A stretch of 64,000 nt of DNA from Piscinibacterium candidicorallinum (GCF_047549485.1 NZ_CP180191.1:372001-436000); one strand, 5' to 3'. Counted from the stretch's first letter, positions 9,244 through 25,764 are shown. The notes: generated from the letters alone by a model not told the origin. Translations and numbers: made by a program.

Positions 9244-9675
9244 ATGGCAAAGAAAATCGTCGGCTATATCAAGCTGCAAGTCCCGGCGGGCAAGGCCAAC
9301 CCTTCGCCCCCCATCGGCCCCGCTCTCGGTCAGCGCGGCCTGAACATCATGGAATTCTGCAAGGCCTTCAACGCCCAGACTCAGGGCATGGAGCCCGGCA
9401 TGCCGATTCCCGTGACCATCACCGCCTTCGCGGACAAGAGCTTCACCTTCGTGATGGGTACGCCCCCGGCGACCTACTTGATCAAGAAGGCAGCCAAGAT
9501 CGACAAGGGGTCCTCCAAGCCCCATACCGACAAGGTCGGCAAGATCACGCGCGCGCAGGCTGAAGAAATCGCCAAGACCAAGATGCCCAACCTCACTGCT
9601 GCCGACATGGATGCAGCCGTCAAGACCATCGCCGGCTCCGCCCGCTCGATGGGTATCACCGTGGAAGGGGTCTGA
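9244..9675 (+). CDS. rplK: 50S ribosomal protein L11
   Basis: 143 aa, standard length. It starts MAKKIVGYIKLQVPAGKANP SP and carries the L11 signature PPIGPALGQRGLNIMEFCK plus the C-terminal RNA-binding domain ending ARSMGITVEGV. It forms the GTPase-associated centre with 23S rRNA and is needed for RelA activation on the ribosome. The 143-bp gap after nusG contains a GC-rich hairpin (CGCGCC/GGCGCG near 9120-9140). rplA follows after 2 bp. Confidence 0.99.
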   Translation: MAKKIVGYIKLQVPAGKANPSPPIGPALGQRGLNIMEFCKAFNAQTQGMEPGMPIPVTITAFADKSFTFVMGTPPATYLIKKAAKIDKGSSKPHTDKVGKITRAQAEEIAKTKMPNLTAADMDAAVKTIAGSARSMGITVEGV

Positions 9676-9677
9676 AC

Positions 9678-10385
9678 ATGGCAAAGATCGCAAAGCGCCT
9701 GCAAGCCATTCGTGCCAAGGTTGAGCCGCAGAAGCTGTATACCGTGGACGCTGCCCTGTCCCTCGTCAAGGAATGCTCCAAGGCCAAGTTCAACGAGTCT
9801 GTGGATGTCGCCATCCAACTCGGCGTGGACGCCAAGAAGTCTGACCAGGTTGTTCGCGGCGCAGTTGTCATGCCCGCAGGCACCGGCAAGACCAAGCGCG
9901 TCGCCGTGTTTGCGCAGGGCGCCAAGGCCGAAGAAGCCAAGGCCGCGGGCGCAGACATCGTCGGCATGGAAGATCTGGCCGACCAGATCAAGGCCGGCAA
10001 CATGAACTTCGATGTGGTGATCGCCTCGCCCGACACGATGCGCATTGTCGGTACGCTGGGTCAGATCCTTGGTCCGCGCGGTCTGATGCCGAACCCGAAG
10101 GTCGGCACCGTGACGCCGGATGTTGCCACTGCCGTAAAGAACGCCAAGGCCGGTCAGGTTCAGTATCGCACCGACAAGGCCGGCATCGTCCACGCCACGA
10201 TCGGCCGCGCTTCGTTCTCCGAAGACCAACTCAAGCAGAACCTGTCTGCGCTGGTCGAGGCCCTGAACAAGGCCAAGCCCGCATCGTCCAAGGGCGTCTA
10301 CCTGCGCAAGGTGGCCGTGTCCTCGACGATGGGCGTCGGCGTGAAGGTCGATACCGCTTCGCTGACTGCCCAGGCATCAGCGTAA
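9678..10385 (+). CDS. rplA: 50S ribosomal protein L1
   Basis: 235 aa with the L1 core, including VGTLGQILGPRGLMPNPK, the family signature, and a C-terminal domain ending SSTMGVGVKVDTASLTAQ. It forms the mobile L1 stalk that helps release deacylated tRNA. In other bacteria L1 represses its own rplKA transcript. It is 2 bp after rplK and followed by the L10 leader. Confidence 0.99.
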   Translation: MAKIAKRLQAIRAKVEPQKLYTVDAALSLVKECSKAKFNESVDVAIQLGVDAKKSDQVVRGAVVMPAGTGKTKRVAVFAQGAKAEEAKAAGADIVGMEDLADQIKAGNMNFDVVIASPDTMRIVGTLGQILGPRGLMPNPKVGTVTPDVATAVKNAKAGQVQYRTDKAGIVHATIGRASFSEDQLKQNLSALVEALNKAKPASSKGVYLRKVAVSSTMGVGVKVDTASLTAQASA

Positions 10386-10617
10386 GTAAGAAATTGGTGG
10401 GCCTCGCATCTGGCAACGGATGCGGGGGCTATCAAAGACCGTTGGCGTGGACGGCTGTCCGCTCAATGCAGGGGGTGCTCCCCAAGCCAACGCAGATGGC
10501 GAACCCGCTGGAACGGATTTGCGGGTTGGGCGACACGCCCGACCCAAAGCCTGAACAGAAGGTCGCTGAAACCGGGTGTGAGCAGCGCAAGCCGTTCACG
10601 TTTTTAGGAGCAAGACC
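10386..10617 (+). promoter_or_regulatory. L10 leader region (rplJL autoregulatory mRNA leader)
   Basis: This 232-bp gap between rplA and rplJ is too long and structured to be a plain spacer. It opens with a stem CCTCGCATC/GATGCGGGG (about 10412-10436) and continues with CTATCAAAGACCGTTGG and complementary GCCAACGC-type segments, then AGGAG before the TTG start. In bacteria this position holds the L10(L12)4-binding leader that represses rplJL translation. The assignment rests on position and hairpins; exact boundaries are not resolved. Confidence 0.7.
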
Positions 10618-11118
10618 TTGAGTCTCAATCGTGGTGAAAAGGAAGCCGTCGTTTCCGAAGTCGCAGCGCAAGTTGCGAAGTCGCAAACGCTCGTGCTGGC
10701 CGAATACCGGGGCACAACGGTCGCGGACCTGACCAAGCTGCGCAGCGATGCGCGTGCCAAGGGCGTCTACCTGCGCGTTCTCAAGAACACGTTGGCACGT
10801 CGTGCTGTGAAGGGCACTTCGTTTGAAGTCGCCTCCGAGCAGATGGCCGGTCCGTTGATCTATGGCTTCTCGGAAGACGCCGTTGCCGCAGCGAAAGTCG
10901 TGTCCGACTTCGCCAAGGCCAACGACAAGCTCGTCATCAAGGCGGGTGCATACAGCGGCAAGGCGCTGGACAAGGCAGGCGTACAAGCGTTGGCCAACAT
11001 CCCGACGCGCGAAGTCCTGCTGGCACAGATCTGCGGCCTGCTGCAGTCGCCGATGTCCAGCCTGGCACGGGGTATCGCCGCCGTGGCCACCAAGAAGTCC
11101 GAAGGCGCCGCTGCCTGA
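10618..11118 (+). CDS. rplJ: 50S ribosomal protein L10
   Basis: 166 aa, starting with TTG at 10618, 7 bp after a good TAGGAG site. The first residues, SLNRGEKEAVVSEVAAQVAK, match the usual L10 N-terminus, so TTG is very probably the real start; weak initiation suits an autoregulated gene. L10 anchors L7/L12 dimers to the ribosome stalk. Conserved YRGTTVADLTKLR and the helical C-terminus are present. Confidence 0.98.
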   Translation: MSLNRGEKEAVVSEVAAQVAKSQTLVLAEYRGTTVADLTKLRSDARAKGVYLRVLKNTLARRAVKGTSFEVASEQMAGPLIYGFSEDAVAAAKVVSDFAKANDKLVIKAGAYSGKALDKAGVQALANIPTREVLLAQICGLLQSPMSSLARGIAAVATKKSEGAAA

Positions 11119-11168
11119 TCGGCAGCATGCCCCTGTACCGAACTCAATACTGTTAAGGAATATTCAAA

Positions 11169-11549
11169 ATGGCATTCGACAAAGACGCATTCCTGTCGGC
11201 TCTCGACAGCATGTCCGTGATGGAACTCAATGACCTCGTGAAGGCCATTGAAGAGAAGTTTGGCGTGTCCGCTGCAGCCATGGCTGCCCCGGCCGCTGGT
11301 GGTGCTGGCGGCGGTGCCGCTGCTGCTGCCGAAGAGAAGACCGAATTCGACGTGATCCTGTCCGAAGCTGGTGCCAACAAGGTCGGCGTCATCAAGGCCG
11401 TGCGCGAACTGACGGGCCTGGGCCTGAAGGAAGCCAAGGACCTCGTCGATGGCGCTCCGAAGCCCGTTAAGGAAGGTGTTGCCAAGGCTGACGCCGAAGC
11501 CGCCAAGAAGAAGCTCGAAGAAGCTGGCGCCAAGGCCGAAATCAAGTAA
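11169..11549 (+). CDS. rplL: 50S ribosomal protein L7/L12
   Basis: 126 aa. The N-terminal dimerisation domain (MAFDKDAFLSALDSMSVMELN) is followed by an Ala/Gly hinge (residues about 36-56) and a C-terminal factor-binding domain (KVGVIKAVRELTGLGLKEAK). It recruits translation GTPases such as EF-Tu. It has an AAGGA site upstream and lies 50 bp after rplJ. A 374-bp leader separates it from rpoB. Confidence 0.99.
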   Translation: MAFDKDAFLSALDSMSVMELNDLVKAIEEKFGVSAAAMAAPAAGGAGGGAAAAAEEKTEFDVILSEAGANKVGVIKAVRELTGLGLKEAKDLVDGAPKPVKEGVAKADAEAAKKKLEEAGAKAEIK

Positions 11550-11923
11550 TCACGCGGCCCGTCTGGCTGCTGCGCGGAGCTGCTTCGGTTCTCCAGTGCT
11601 CGCCGTACATCTCTTACGGCTGTGCGCTTCAAACCAAATCAGCTCCCGCTCGCTACGCCGGCCGGACCCCGTGGTGCGGCCTCGAGCGGCAGCGCTCGGG
11701 CCCACACGAGAGATCAGCGGAAAGCACTTTCGGGTGCTTTCCAGTGTTCTCTGAATCGACTGCAGAGAGCCGAGGTTTGGCCGGGCTGACGTGTGCAATG
11801 CACGTTTCGCTGTCTGCCAGTGGCGCGTAGCGGCGCGCCGCCAAAGCTCATCGCCTGCCGGCTCCGGCAGGGGAGTTCAGTCGAGTCGCTCTCCTTCGAA
11901 TTTCTCACACCGGACGGGAAACC
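11550..11923 (+). promoter_or_regulatory. rplL-rpoB intergenic leader with three hairpins
   Basis: No gene is seen in these 374 bp. Three hairpins stand out: GGAAAGCAC/GTGCTTTCC (11719-11742, 9 bp, 6-nt loop), TCTCTG/CAGAGA (about 11748-11768), and CCTGCCG/CGGCAGG (11854-11871). None is followed by a T-run. In E. coli this gap holds an attenuator and an RNase III site that set the rpoBC to rplJL ratio; a similar role here is inferred from position. Confidence 0.55.
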
Positions 11924-16039
<4,116 letters not shown>

Positions 16040-16057
16040 TTCGGAGTGGAGTAAACG

Positions 16058-20311
<4,254 letters not shown>

Positions 20312-20362
20312 GCCGCACCCGCCCGAGGCGATGCATCGGGCCCCGGCCATTGGCTGTTGAAC

Positions 20363-20394
20363 ACGCCGCGCTCGGAAACGGGCGCGGCGTTTTT
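20363..20394 (+). terminator. Rho-independent terminator after rpoC
   Basis: ACGCCGCGC (20363-20371) pairs perfectly with GCGCGGCGT (20382-20390) around a 10-nt loop and is followed by TTTT. It ends the secE-rpoC supercluster. Confidence 0.92.
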
Positions 20395-20456
20395 CTTTCC
20401 CGTGTCGGTGCGGACTGGGCCGAGTCCCGCAGCCGGACACGTGGAACAAGCATTCA

Positions 20457-20513
20457 TGCGCTTCTTCAGGTCAAAATGGCTGGAGAGGCGCACCAGACAA
20501 GCGGAAAGCCTGG
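20457..20513 (+). repeat. Dispersed hairpin repeat, copy 1
   Basis: Intergenic, between the rpoC terminator and rlmJ. It contains TTCAGGTCAAAATGGCTGGA and the constant tail CCAGACAAGCGGAAAGCCTG. The outer stem is TGCGC/GCGCA. Related copies are at 22182, 24559, 42658 (minus) and 49487. Confidence 0.75.
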
Positions 20514-20562
20514 TCGGGTTCCGTTATCCGACGCCCGATCACTGACCTGAAAGCCTCACGCC

Positions 20563-21609
20563 ATGTTCAGCTACCGCCACGGTTTTCATGCCGGCAACCA
20601 CGCCGATGTGCTCAAGCACATGGCCCTGCTGCATGTCGTGAACTACCTCACGGAAAAGGGCGCACCGCTCATGGTGGTGGACACCCACGCCGGCGCCGGC
20701 GCGTATTCGCTGGAGGACACCTTCGCGCAAAAGAGCGGTGAATACCTTGAAGGCATCGCCAGGCTCTGGAGCGCCAAGCACCTGCCCGCACCGCTGGCCC
20801 GCTACGTGGAGGCCGTGCGTGCGTTGAACGTGGAGGGCGATGCCAAGCCGCAGGACGCGCCGCTGCGCTTCTACCCCGGCTCGCCGCTGCTGCTGCTCAA
20901 TGCCCTGCGGCCCGAGGACAAGCTGCGCCTGTTCGAGCTGCACCCCACCGACATCGATCTGCTCGCCCGCAACTTCAAGGGCGTGGGCGCGCCGCGCCAG
21001 ATCATGATCCAGCGCGCAGACGGCTTTGCAGGCCTCAAGGCCTTTCTGCCACCGCCCTCGCGCCGCGCCTTCGTGCTGATCGACCCCAGCTACGAGGACA
21101 AGGCCGATTACGCCCGCGTAGCCGACACGGTGGCCGACGCACTCAAGCGCTTTCCCACCTGCACGATCATGGTCTGGTACCCCGTTCTGCCGCGCCCGGA
21201 GGCGCGCAACCTCGTGCCGCGCCTGCAGCGCGTCGCGCCCAAGTGGGTCAATGCCCAGCTGCACGTAGCCGGTCCGCGTCGCGCGGCTGATGGCGGCAGC
21301 TCCATGACCGGCAGCGGCCTGTTCGTCATCAACCCGCCCTACACCCTGGGCACCATGCTCGTGCAGACCCTGCCCAAGCTCGTCGAACTGCTGCGTCAGG
21401 ACGGGGGTGCTACTCATGTGCTCGAAGGCGGCGAGAAGAAGGCTCCGGGCAAGTCGGCCCGGCCGCAGCCCGAGGGCGAGCGCACGCAGGGTGGGGAGCG
21501 CGCCACCGCACCAACGCGTGTATCCACGCGCGCACCCGCCAAGCGCAAGCCGCTGGACCTCGAACCCGACCCGCGCGAGCCCAAGGACGATCCGCGCTTC
21601 CGGCGCTGA
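20563..21609 (+). CDS. rlmJ: 23S rRNA (adenine-2030-N6)-methyltransferase RlmJ
   Basis: 348 aa. It starts MFSYRHGFHAGNHADVLKHM, the RlmJ signature; VDTHAGAGAYSL is the SAM-binding motif I and LIDPSYE the catalytic D-P-x-Y-type motif IV. It methylates one adenine of 23S rRNA. E. coli RlmJ is about 280 aa, so the last 60 or so residues are an extra tail rich in Lys/Arg, Pro and acidic residues, low complexity and probably disordered. The VOC gene follows closely, and the two may be co-transcribed. Confidence 0.95.
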   Translation: MFSYRHGFHAGNHADVLKHMALLHVVNYLTEKGAPLMVVDTHAGAGAYSLEDTFAQKSGEYLEGIARLWSAKHLPAPLARYVEAVRALNVEGDAKPQDAPLRFYPGSPLLLLNALRPEDKLRLFELHPTDIDLLARNFKGVGAPRQIMIQRADGFAGLKAFLPPPSRRAFVLIDPSYEDKADYARVADTVADALKRFPTCTIMVWYPVLPRPEARNLVPRLQRVAPKWVNAQLHVAGPRRAADGGSSMTGSGLFVINPPYTLGTMLVQTLPKLVELLRQDGGATHVLEGGEKKAPGKSARPQPEGERTQGGERATAPTRVSTRAPAKRKPLDLEPDPREPKDDPRFRR

Positions 21610-21632
21610 CTGGGCTACAAGGAGCTGCAGCC

Positions 21633-22001
21633 ATAAACCTCAACACCGTTGAATTCAAGGCCTTCGTCCCGGCCAGGGACTTTGTGCAATCCAAGGCCTT
21701 CTACGAGGCGCTGGGCTTCATCATCCCGTGGAGCGACAACGACCTGGCCTATGTGCGCCACGGCGACTGCGCCTTCCTGCTGCAGAACTTTCACGAGCCT
21801 GCGCACACCGCCAACTTCCAGATGCACATGCTGGTGGAGAACGTCGATGACTGGCACCGGCATGTGGTGGCCAGCGGTGTGGCCGAGCGCTTCGGGGTGA
21901 AGGTCGGCCCCTGCGAAGACCAGCCCTGGGCCATGCGCGACTTCGTGCTCTTCGACCCTTCCGGCGTACTTTGGCGCATCGCGCAGAACCTGCCGCGCTG
22001 A
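21633..22001 (+). CDS. VOC (glyoxalase/bleomycin-resistance) family protein with apparent ATA start
   Basis: About 122 aa. The domain reads NLNTVEFKAFVPARDFVQSK then AFYEALGF, followed by a second half ending FVLFDPSGVLWRIAQNL, a single glyoxalase-fold module. Homology appears to start at the codon written ATA (21633), which has AGGAG 9 nt upstream, yet no ATG, GTG or TTG is in place. The first standard start is GTG 21684, which would remove the first beta strand. Either ATA initiates, the start codon has mutated, or translation couples to rlmJ. The substrate is unknown; VOC proteins include metal-dependent lyases, dioxygenases and drug-binding proteins. Confidence 0.8.
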   Translation: MNLNTVEFKAFVPARDFVQSKAFYEALGFIIPWSDNDLAYVRHGDCAFLLQNFHEPAHTANFQMHMLVENVDDWHRHVVASGVAERFGVKVGPCEDQPWAMRDFVLFDPSGVLWRIAQNLPR

Positions 22002-22022
22002 GACGACGCGGCGAGCGAGATC

Positions 22023-22092
22023 GGCGCCGCGCGAAGAGCTTGCACTTGTCAGCGCAAGCTCCCTGCGCCACTAGATGGCCGTTCGGCGCTGA
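22023..22092 (+). repeat. Tandem direct repeat, unit 1 (GCGCCTGCCAGCGC-type element)
   Basis: Contains GAAGAGCTTGCACTTGTCAG, then CGCAAGCTCCCTGCGCCACT and AGATGGCCGTTCGGCGC. It is repeated 95 bp downstream with five substitutions. The core forms a hairpin GCTTGC/GCAAGC. Related cores occur at 42752, 42904 and 43055. Confidence 0.8.
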
Positions 22093-22117
22093 GCGCGGGG
22101 TTTCGCCGGACCTGTCC

Positions 22118-22184
22118 GGCGCCGCGTGAAGAGCTTGCGCCTGCCAGCGCAAGCCCCCTGCGCCACTAGATGGCCGTTCGGCGC
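22118..22184 (+). repeat. Tandem direct repeat, unit 2
   Basis: Same element as 22023-22092; here the hairpin GCTTGCGC/GCGCAAGC is a perfect 8-bp stem around CTGCCA. It abuts a dispersed hairpin repeat copy at 22182. A separate perfect stem GGCGCGAT/ATCGCGCC is at 22277-22294, so the 317-bp gap 22002-22318 is largely repetitive, with no gene. Confidence 0.8.
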
Positions 22185-22236
22185 GGCTTTTCAGGCCAAA
22201 GTGGCTGGAGAACCGCACCACACAAGCGGGGCCCTG
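22182..22236 (+). repeat. Dispersed hairpin repeat, copy 2
   Basis: CGCGGCTTTTCAGGCCAAAG then TGGCTGGAGAACCGCACC and ACAAGCGGGGCCCTG. It shares the inner stem GGCCA/TGGCT and the ACAAGCGG tail with the other copies. It is upstream of the CYTH-CHAD gene. Confidence 0.75.
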
Positions 22237-22318
22237 CATCGGTCTGGGCGCCTGCCCGCGCGACAACCCTGAGGCCGGCGCGATAGATCGCGCCGCGCGA
22301 AGCGGCTAGCGTGTGAAC

Positions 22319-23923
22319 ATGCCCGTCCGATCAAGCTCAACCGAACATGCGGCTGCGCCCGCCACACCACAGGAACTGGAGCTCAAGCTCGCCTTGCCGC
22401 TAGCCCAGGGTCTCGATGCCCATCGCGTGCTGCAGCGCCTGCTCGGCCGGCGGCTCCCGCAGCAGCTGCGCCTGATCAATATCTACTTCGACACCCCGAC
22501 GCTGGACCTTGCGAAGCGCCGGGCCGCCCTGCGCCTGCGCAAGGATCTGGCGCCCGGCCAGGCGGCCAGCCCCTGGCTGCAGACGTTAAAGCTCGCGCCC
22601 ACCGAGGAGCAGGCCCTGTCTCAACGCAGCGAGTGGGAGCGACCCGTCGCGGGCGAAGCGTTGAGCCGAAACGCATTGGCCGACACCGACTGGTGGCGCT
22701 TCGACGCCGAGGGTGCGCTCTTCGAGCACCTCGCACCGGTGTTTCGTACTGACTTCGACCGCACCGCCTGGACCGTGCGTCGCGCAGACCGCAGCGTGGT
22801 TGAGCTGGTGCTGGATCGTGGCCGCATCACGGCCGGTGCCGCCGCCGAACCCTGGCTGCCCATCTGCGAGATCGAGATCGAACTGAAGGCGGGTGGCGCG
22901 GAAGCGGTGTTTGCGCTGGCCGAACAAGTGGCCGCCGTGCTGCCCGTGCTGCCGGCGCGCGCGAGCAAGGCGGCACGTGGCTACAGCCTGGCCCAAGGCA
23001 CGGGCACGACGGTCGAGCCGATCCTCGCAAAACCGCCGCAGCTGGAGCGTGCGCTCACAGCGCAAGCCGCAGCGCAGCGTGTGCTGCGCGAGGCGCTGGG
23101 CCAGCACCTGGACAACCTGCTGCGCATCACCCAGAGCGCCGATCCTCGGCTGGTACATCAATGCCGTGTGGGTTGGCGGCGCTTTCGCAGTCTCGCCAGG
23201 TTCTTCGCCCCCGCGCTGGTTGGTGTGGCGCCGATGCCGGATCGCACGCCGCTGGCTGCGCTGCACGCCGCGCTGGGCGAGATGCGCGATCTGGATGTGG
23301 CCGCCACCGAGACCCTGCCGCGCTGGGCGCCCGCATTTGTCGAGGTGGAGGGCGATGCCGCCGCCCGGGCGCGGCATGAAGCGAGCTGGGCGACCCTGCG
23401 CGAGAGCATCGAAGCACAGCGCAGCGCGGCCCGCGAGCGCTTGCTGGCGGCGATCGAAAGCACGCAGACTTCGCGTGGTCTGCTGGCCCTGTTGCGTTGG
23501 GTGGAGTGCATGCCGTCGGCCGAGCCGGCCGCGGCGCGCGACAGCGATGGCGCCGCGCGCGACCTTGCTCAGTTGGAAGCCGTGGCCCCGGCGGAGCCCG
23601 CGCCCCTGCACCGCTTTGCGCGTGATCGCCTCAAGCGCTGGTGGCGCAAGATGCAACGCATGCTGCACGAGGCAAGTTCAGAGGCGCAACGTCACCAAGC
23701 CCGCATCCAGGCCAAACGCAACCGCTATGCGATCGAAGCGCTCAAGGGTCTGTTGCCGGACAAGGATCTCAAGCGCTGGCGCGACGAGGCGGTGCAGGTC
23801 CAGGCCGGTGTCGGCCAGGCCCGCGACCGCGCGATGGCTGCGCGTCTGGCGCAGGCGGTGGGCGCCGATGCGGAACTCGTGGCGTTCTTGCGAGGTGTCG
23901 CCGCCGCAGACGCGGGTGTGTAA
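22319..23923 (+). CDS. CYTH and CHAD domain protein (probable inorganic triphosphatase)
   Basis: 534 aa. The N-terminal CYTH domain opens with the ExExK motif (ELELKLAL, about residue 20) and has YFDTPTLDLAKRRAALRLRK, then a second acidic ICEIEIELK strand, as in ygiF-type triphosphatases. The C-terminal half is a CHAD domain with VHQCRVGWRRFRSLARFF and basic helices that bind polyphosphate. The pairing suggests hydrolysis of triphosphate or polyphosphate-related substrates in the cytoplasm. ATG 22319 is preferred over GTG 22313, only two codons away. No pho-type neighbours are seen. Confidence 0.9.
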   Translation: MPVRSSSTEHAAAPATPQELELKLALPLAQGLDAHRVLQRLLGRRLPQQLRLINIYFDTPTLDLAKRRAALRLRKDLAPGQAASPWLQTLKLAPTEEQALSQRSEWERPVAGEALSRNALADTDWWRFDAEGALFEHLAPVFRTDFDRTAWTVRRADRSVVELVLDRGRITAGAAAEPWLPICEIEIELKAGGAEAVFALAEQVAAVLPVLPARASKAARGYSLAQGTGTTVEPILAKPPQLERALTAQAAAQRVLREALGQHLDNLLRITQSADPRLVHQCRVGWRRFRSLARFFAPALVGVAPMPDRTPLAALHAALGEMRDLDVAATETLPRWAPAFVEVEGDAAARARHEASWATLRESIEAQRSAARERLLAAIESTQTSRGLLALLRWVECMPSAEPAAARDSDGAARDLAQLEAVAPAEPAPLHRFARDRLKRWWRKMQRMLHEASSEAQRHQARIQAKRNRYAIEALKGLLPDKDLKRWRDEAVQVQAGVGQARDRAMAARLAQAVGADAELVAFLRGVAAADAGV

Positions 23924-23956
23924 TCGCGCCGCAGCCACCCAACGCACCTGACTCGA

Positions 23957-24256
23957 ATGAGCAACGCCCGTGATTTCGACAGCCCGCCCACAGAGGCACA
24001 GCTGCAGCGGATTGCATCACTGAGTGCCAGCGATCTCGCCGATATCGACGCTGCCCTCCTGGCACTCTGCATCCCGCAGTGGCGCACGCTCGCGCGGGTG
24101 GTTGGCGGGGCGATGCTGAGTTTCGAAGGCCGCTTCGCTGGCGTACCGGACACCTACTTCGCCCAGCGGGTCGCGCGCTTGATCGATGCTGGTGTGCTGG
24201 AAGTGACCGGCGATCCGCGTCGGATGCGTGGCTGCGAGATCCGCCGGGCGGGCTAG
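23957..24256 (+). CDS. DUF3658-like small protein
   Basis: 99 aa. It matches the DUF3658 pattern as I know it: a helical start, CIPQWRTLARVVGGAM, then GVPDTYFAQRVARLIDAG and a last strand with GDPRRMRGCEIR. The family's function is unknown; it is also found fused to DUF1835. It lies 33 bp after the CYTH-CHAD gene on the same strand, so it may be co-transcribed. It is convergent with the DUF167 gene, only 11 bp away. Confidence 0.75.
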   Translation: MSNARDFDSPPTEAQLQRIASLSASDLADIDAALLALCIPQWRTLARVVGGAMLSFEGRFAGVPDTYFAQRVARLIDAGVLEVTGDPRRMRGCEIRRAG

Positions 24257-24267
24257 GCAGCGACGAT

Positions 24268-24495
24268 TCAGCCGTCCACCGTCACCAGCTTCATCCGCCC
24301 GCCCGCGCCGCTCTTGATCGTCACCTGCGCCGCGCGCACACCGAAGTGCGCGGCCACCAGGGCGATGACTTCCTTGTTGGCCTTGCCGTCCACGGGCGGC
24401 GCCTTCACCTGGGCCAGCCATGTGCCGTCCGCAAGCTGTTCGAGCCGGCTTTGGCGGGCTTGCGGCTTGACCTTCAGGCTCAGGGTGGTGGGCAC
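24268..24495 (-). CDS. DUF167 (YggU) family protein
   Basis: 75 aa from GTG 24495. The family signature is evident: TLSLKVKPQARQSRLEQ, then VKAPPVDGKANKEVIALVA and VTIKSGAGGRMKLV. YggU proteins are small alpha/beta proteins without assigned function. The frame is open upstream to 24594, but that part is the dispersed hairpin repeat and is not homologous, so the GTG (MPTTLSLKV) is taken as start. Confidence 0.85.
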   Translation of the reverse strand: MPTTLSLKVKPQARQSRLEQLADGTWLAQVKAPPVDGKANKEVIALVAAHFGVRAAQVTIKSGAGGRMKLVTVDG

Positions 24496-24558
24496 GGCGC
24501 GGATTATCCGGTGGTGCGGACACCAGCCCGCATTCGAAAAGTGAGATCGGCTTGCAGA

Positions 24559-24620
24559 GCGGCTCTTCAGGCCAAAATGGCTGGAAAGCCGCATGGGACA
24601 AGCGGAAAGCCTGCTTGCGT
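24559..24620 (+). repeat. Dispersed hairpin repeat, copy 3 (best-formed)
   Basis: Outer stem GCGGCT/AGCCGC, inner stem CAGGCCA/TGGCTG (one bulge) with an AAA loop, then the tail GACAAGCGGAAAGC. A second hairpin CAAGC/GCTTG uses the tail. It lies between the divergent DUF167 and RluF-like genes, where it could separate two promoters. Confidence 0.8.
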
Positions 24621-24658
24621 ACGCAGCCAGTCAAGGATGACGCTCTATCCTTGTGCCC

Positions 24659-25600
24659 ATGAAGAAGCTCACCATCGCCCCCCGGCCTGCGGGCGGCACG
24701 CGCGCCGCATCGAGCACCGCGCCCCGCCCGGCGCCGCGGCCGGCCCCCGGTCAGGCGCCTCGGTTGGCGGCCGGGCCGAACGCACGGCGCACAGCGGCCG
24801 CAGCGCCGAACCCGACCGGCCTGGCGACAGAGACCGGGCCGGAGCTCATGCGGGTATCCAAGCGCATGAGCGAGCTGGGTCTGGCCAGCCGCCGCGAGGC
24901 CGACGAATGGATCGAGCGCGGCTGGGTGCGCGTGAACGGCGAGGTGGCGCAGCTCGGGCAGAAGGTCACTGCGGCCGACAGGATCACGATCGAGCGCGGC
25001 GCGCGCGAGCAGCAGGCCGAGCAGGTCACGGTGCTGATCAACAAGCCCATCGGCTATGTGAGCGGCCAGGCCGAGGACGGCTATGAGCCCGCCTACACGC
25101 TGGTGACGGCCGAGCGCCGCTGGGCGCAGGACGGCAGCCCGCGCGAGTTCCACCCGCGCCAGCTCAAGCACCTCGTGCCAGCCGGGCGCCTGGACATTGA
25201 TTCCACCGGCCTGCTGGTGCTCACCCAGGACGGTCGTGTGGCCAAGCAGCTGATCGGCGAGGACAGCGACATCGAGAAGGAATACCTCGTGCGCGTGGTC
25301 TGGCACAGCACGGGCGGCCGCTCGCCGCGCGAAGCCTTTCCGGCGCGCGAGCTGGCGCGGCTCAATCACGGTCTGGCGCTGGACGGCAAGCCGCTCAAGC
25401 CCGCACGGGTCGAGTGGGAGAACGAGGATCAGCTGCGCTTTGTGCTGCGCGAAGGCAAGAAGCGCCAGATCCGCCGCATGTGCGAGCTGGTGGGCCTGAA
25501 GGTGGTGGGCCTGAAGCGCATCCGCATCGGGCGGGTGCTGCTGGGCAACCTGCCCGCCGGGCAGTGGCGCTACCTGGCTCCGGGCGAAGTCTTCGCGTAG
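24659..25600 (+). CDS. S4-domain rRNA pseudouridine synthase, RluF-like
   Basis: 313 aa. A long Ala/Pro/Arg-rich N-terminus (about 60 residues) precedes an S4 RNA-binding domain (RVSKRMSELGLASRREADEW) and the RsuA/RluB/E/F catalytic domain. The motif AGRLDIDSTGLLVLTQDG contains the catalytic Asp of GRLD. RKKRQIRR-type basic segments (EGKKRQIRRMCELVG) and a last GLKRIRIGRVLLGNLP complete the family. The long insert after VSGQ resembles RluF more than RluB, but the target uridine is not certain. ATG 24659 is preferred over GTG 24653. Confidence 0.88.
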   Translation: MKKLTIAPRPAGGTRAASSTAPRPAPRPAPGQAPRLAAGPNARRTAAAAPNPTGLATETGPELMRVSKRMSELGLASRREADEWIERGWVRVNGEVAQLGQKVTAADRITIERGAREQQAEQVTVLINKPIGYVSGQAEDGYEPAYTLVTAERRWAQDGSPREFHPRQLKHLVPAGRLDIDSTGLLVLTQDGRVAKQLIGEDSDIEKEYLVRVVWHSTGGRSPREAFPARELARLNHGLALDGKPLKPARVEWENEDQLRFVLREGKKRQIRRMCELVGLKVVGLKRIRIGRVLLGNLPAGQWRYLAPGEVFA

Positions 25601-25764
25601 GCCGGCGCCCGCGCAGCCGCCGGATTCAGGATCAGCTCGGCCAGCAGGGCCGTGGCCAGACCCACCGCGAGGGTGCAGGCCGCCATGCCGCGCCACAGGG
25701 CCCAGGTGGCGCGTGCGCGTTCTTCTGCCGTGGTGGCGGGATCGGTGTGCTTGGGGGCGGTCAT
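25570..25764 (-). CDS. Small single-pass membrane protein, hypothetical
   Basis: 64 aa from ATG 25764. After a hydrophilic start with TTAEERARAT comes one clear membrane helix, WRGMAACTLAVGLATALLAE, then a short Ala-rich tail. I do not recognise a family. It overlaps the last 31 bp of the RluF-like gene on the other strand, which is unusual but tolerable. The coding assignment is moderate and rests on the helix and reading frame only. Confidence 0.45.
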   Translation of the reverse strand: MTAPKHTDPATTAEERARATWALWRGMAACTLAVGLATALLAELILNPAAARAPAYAKTSPGAR

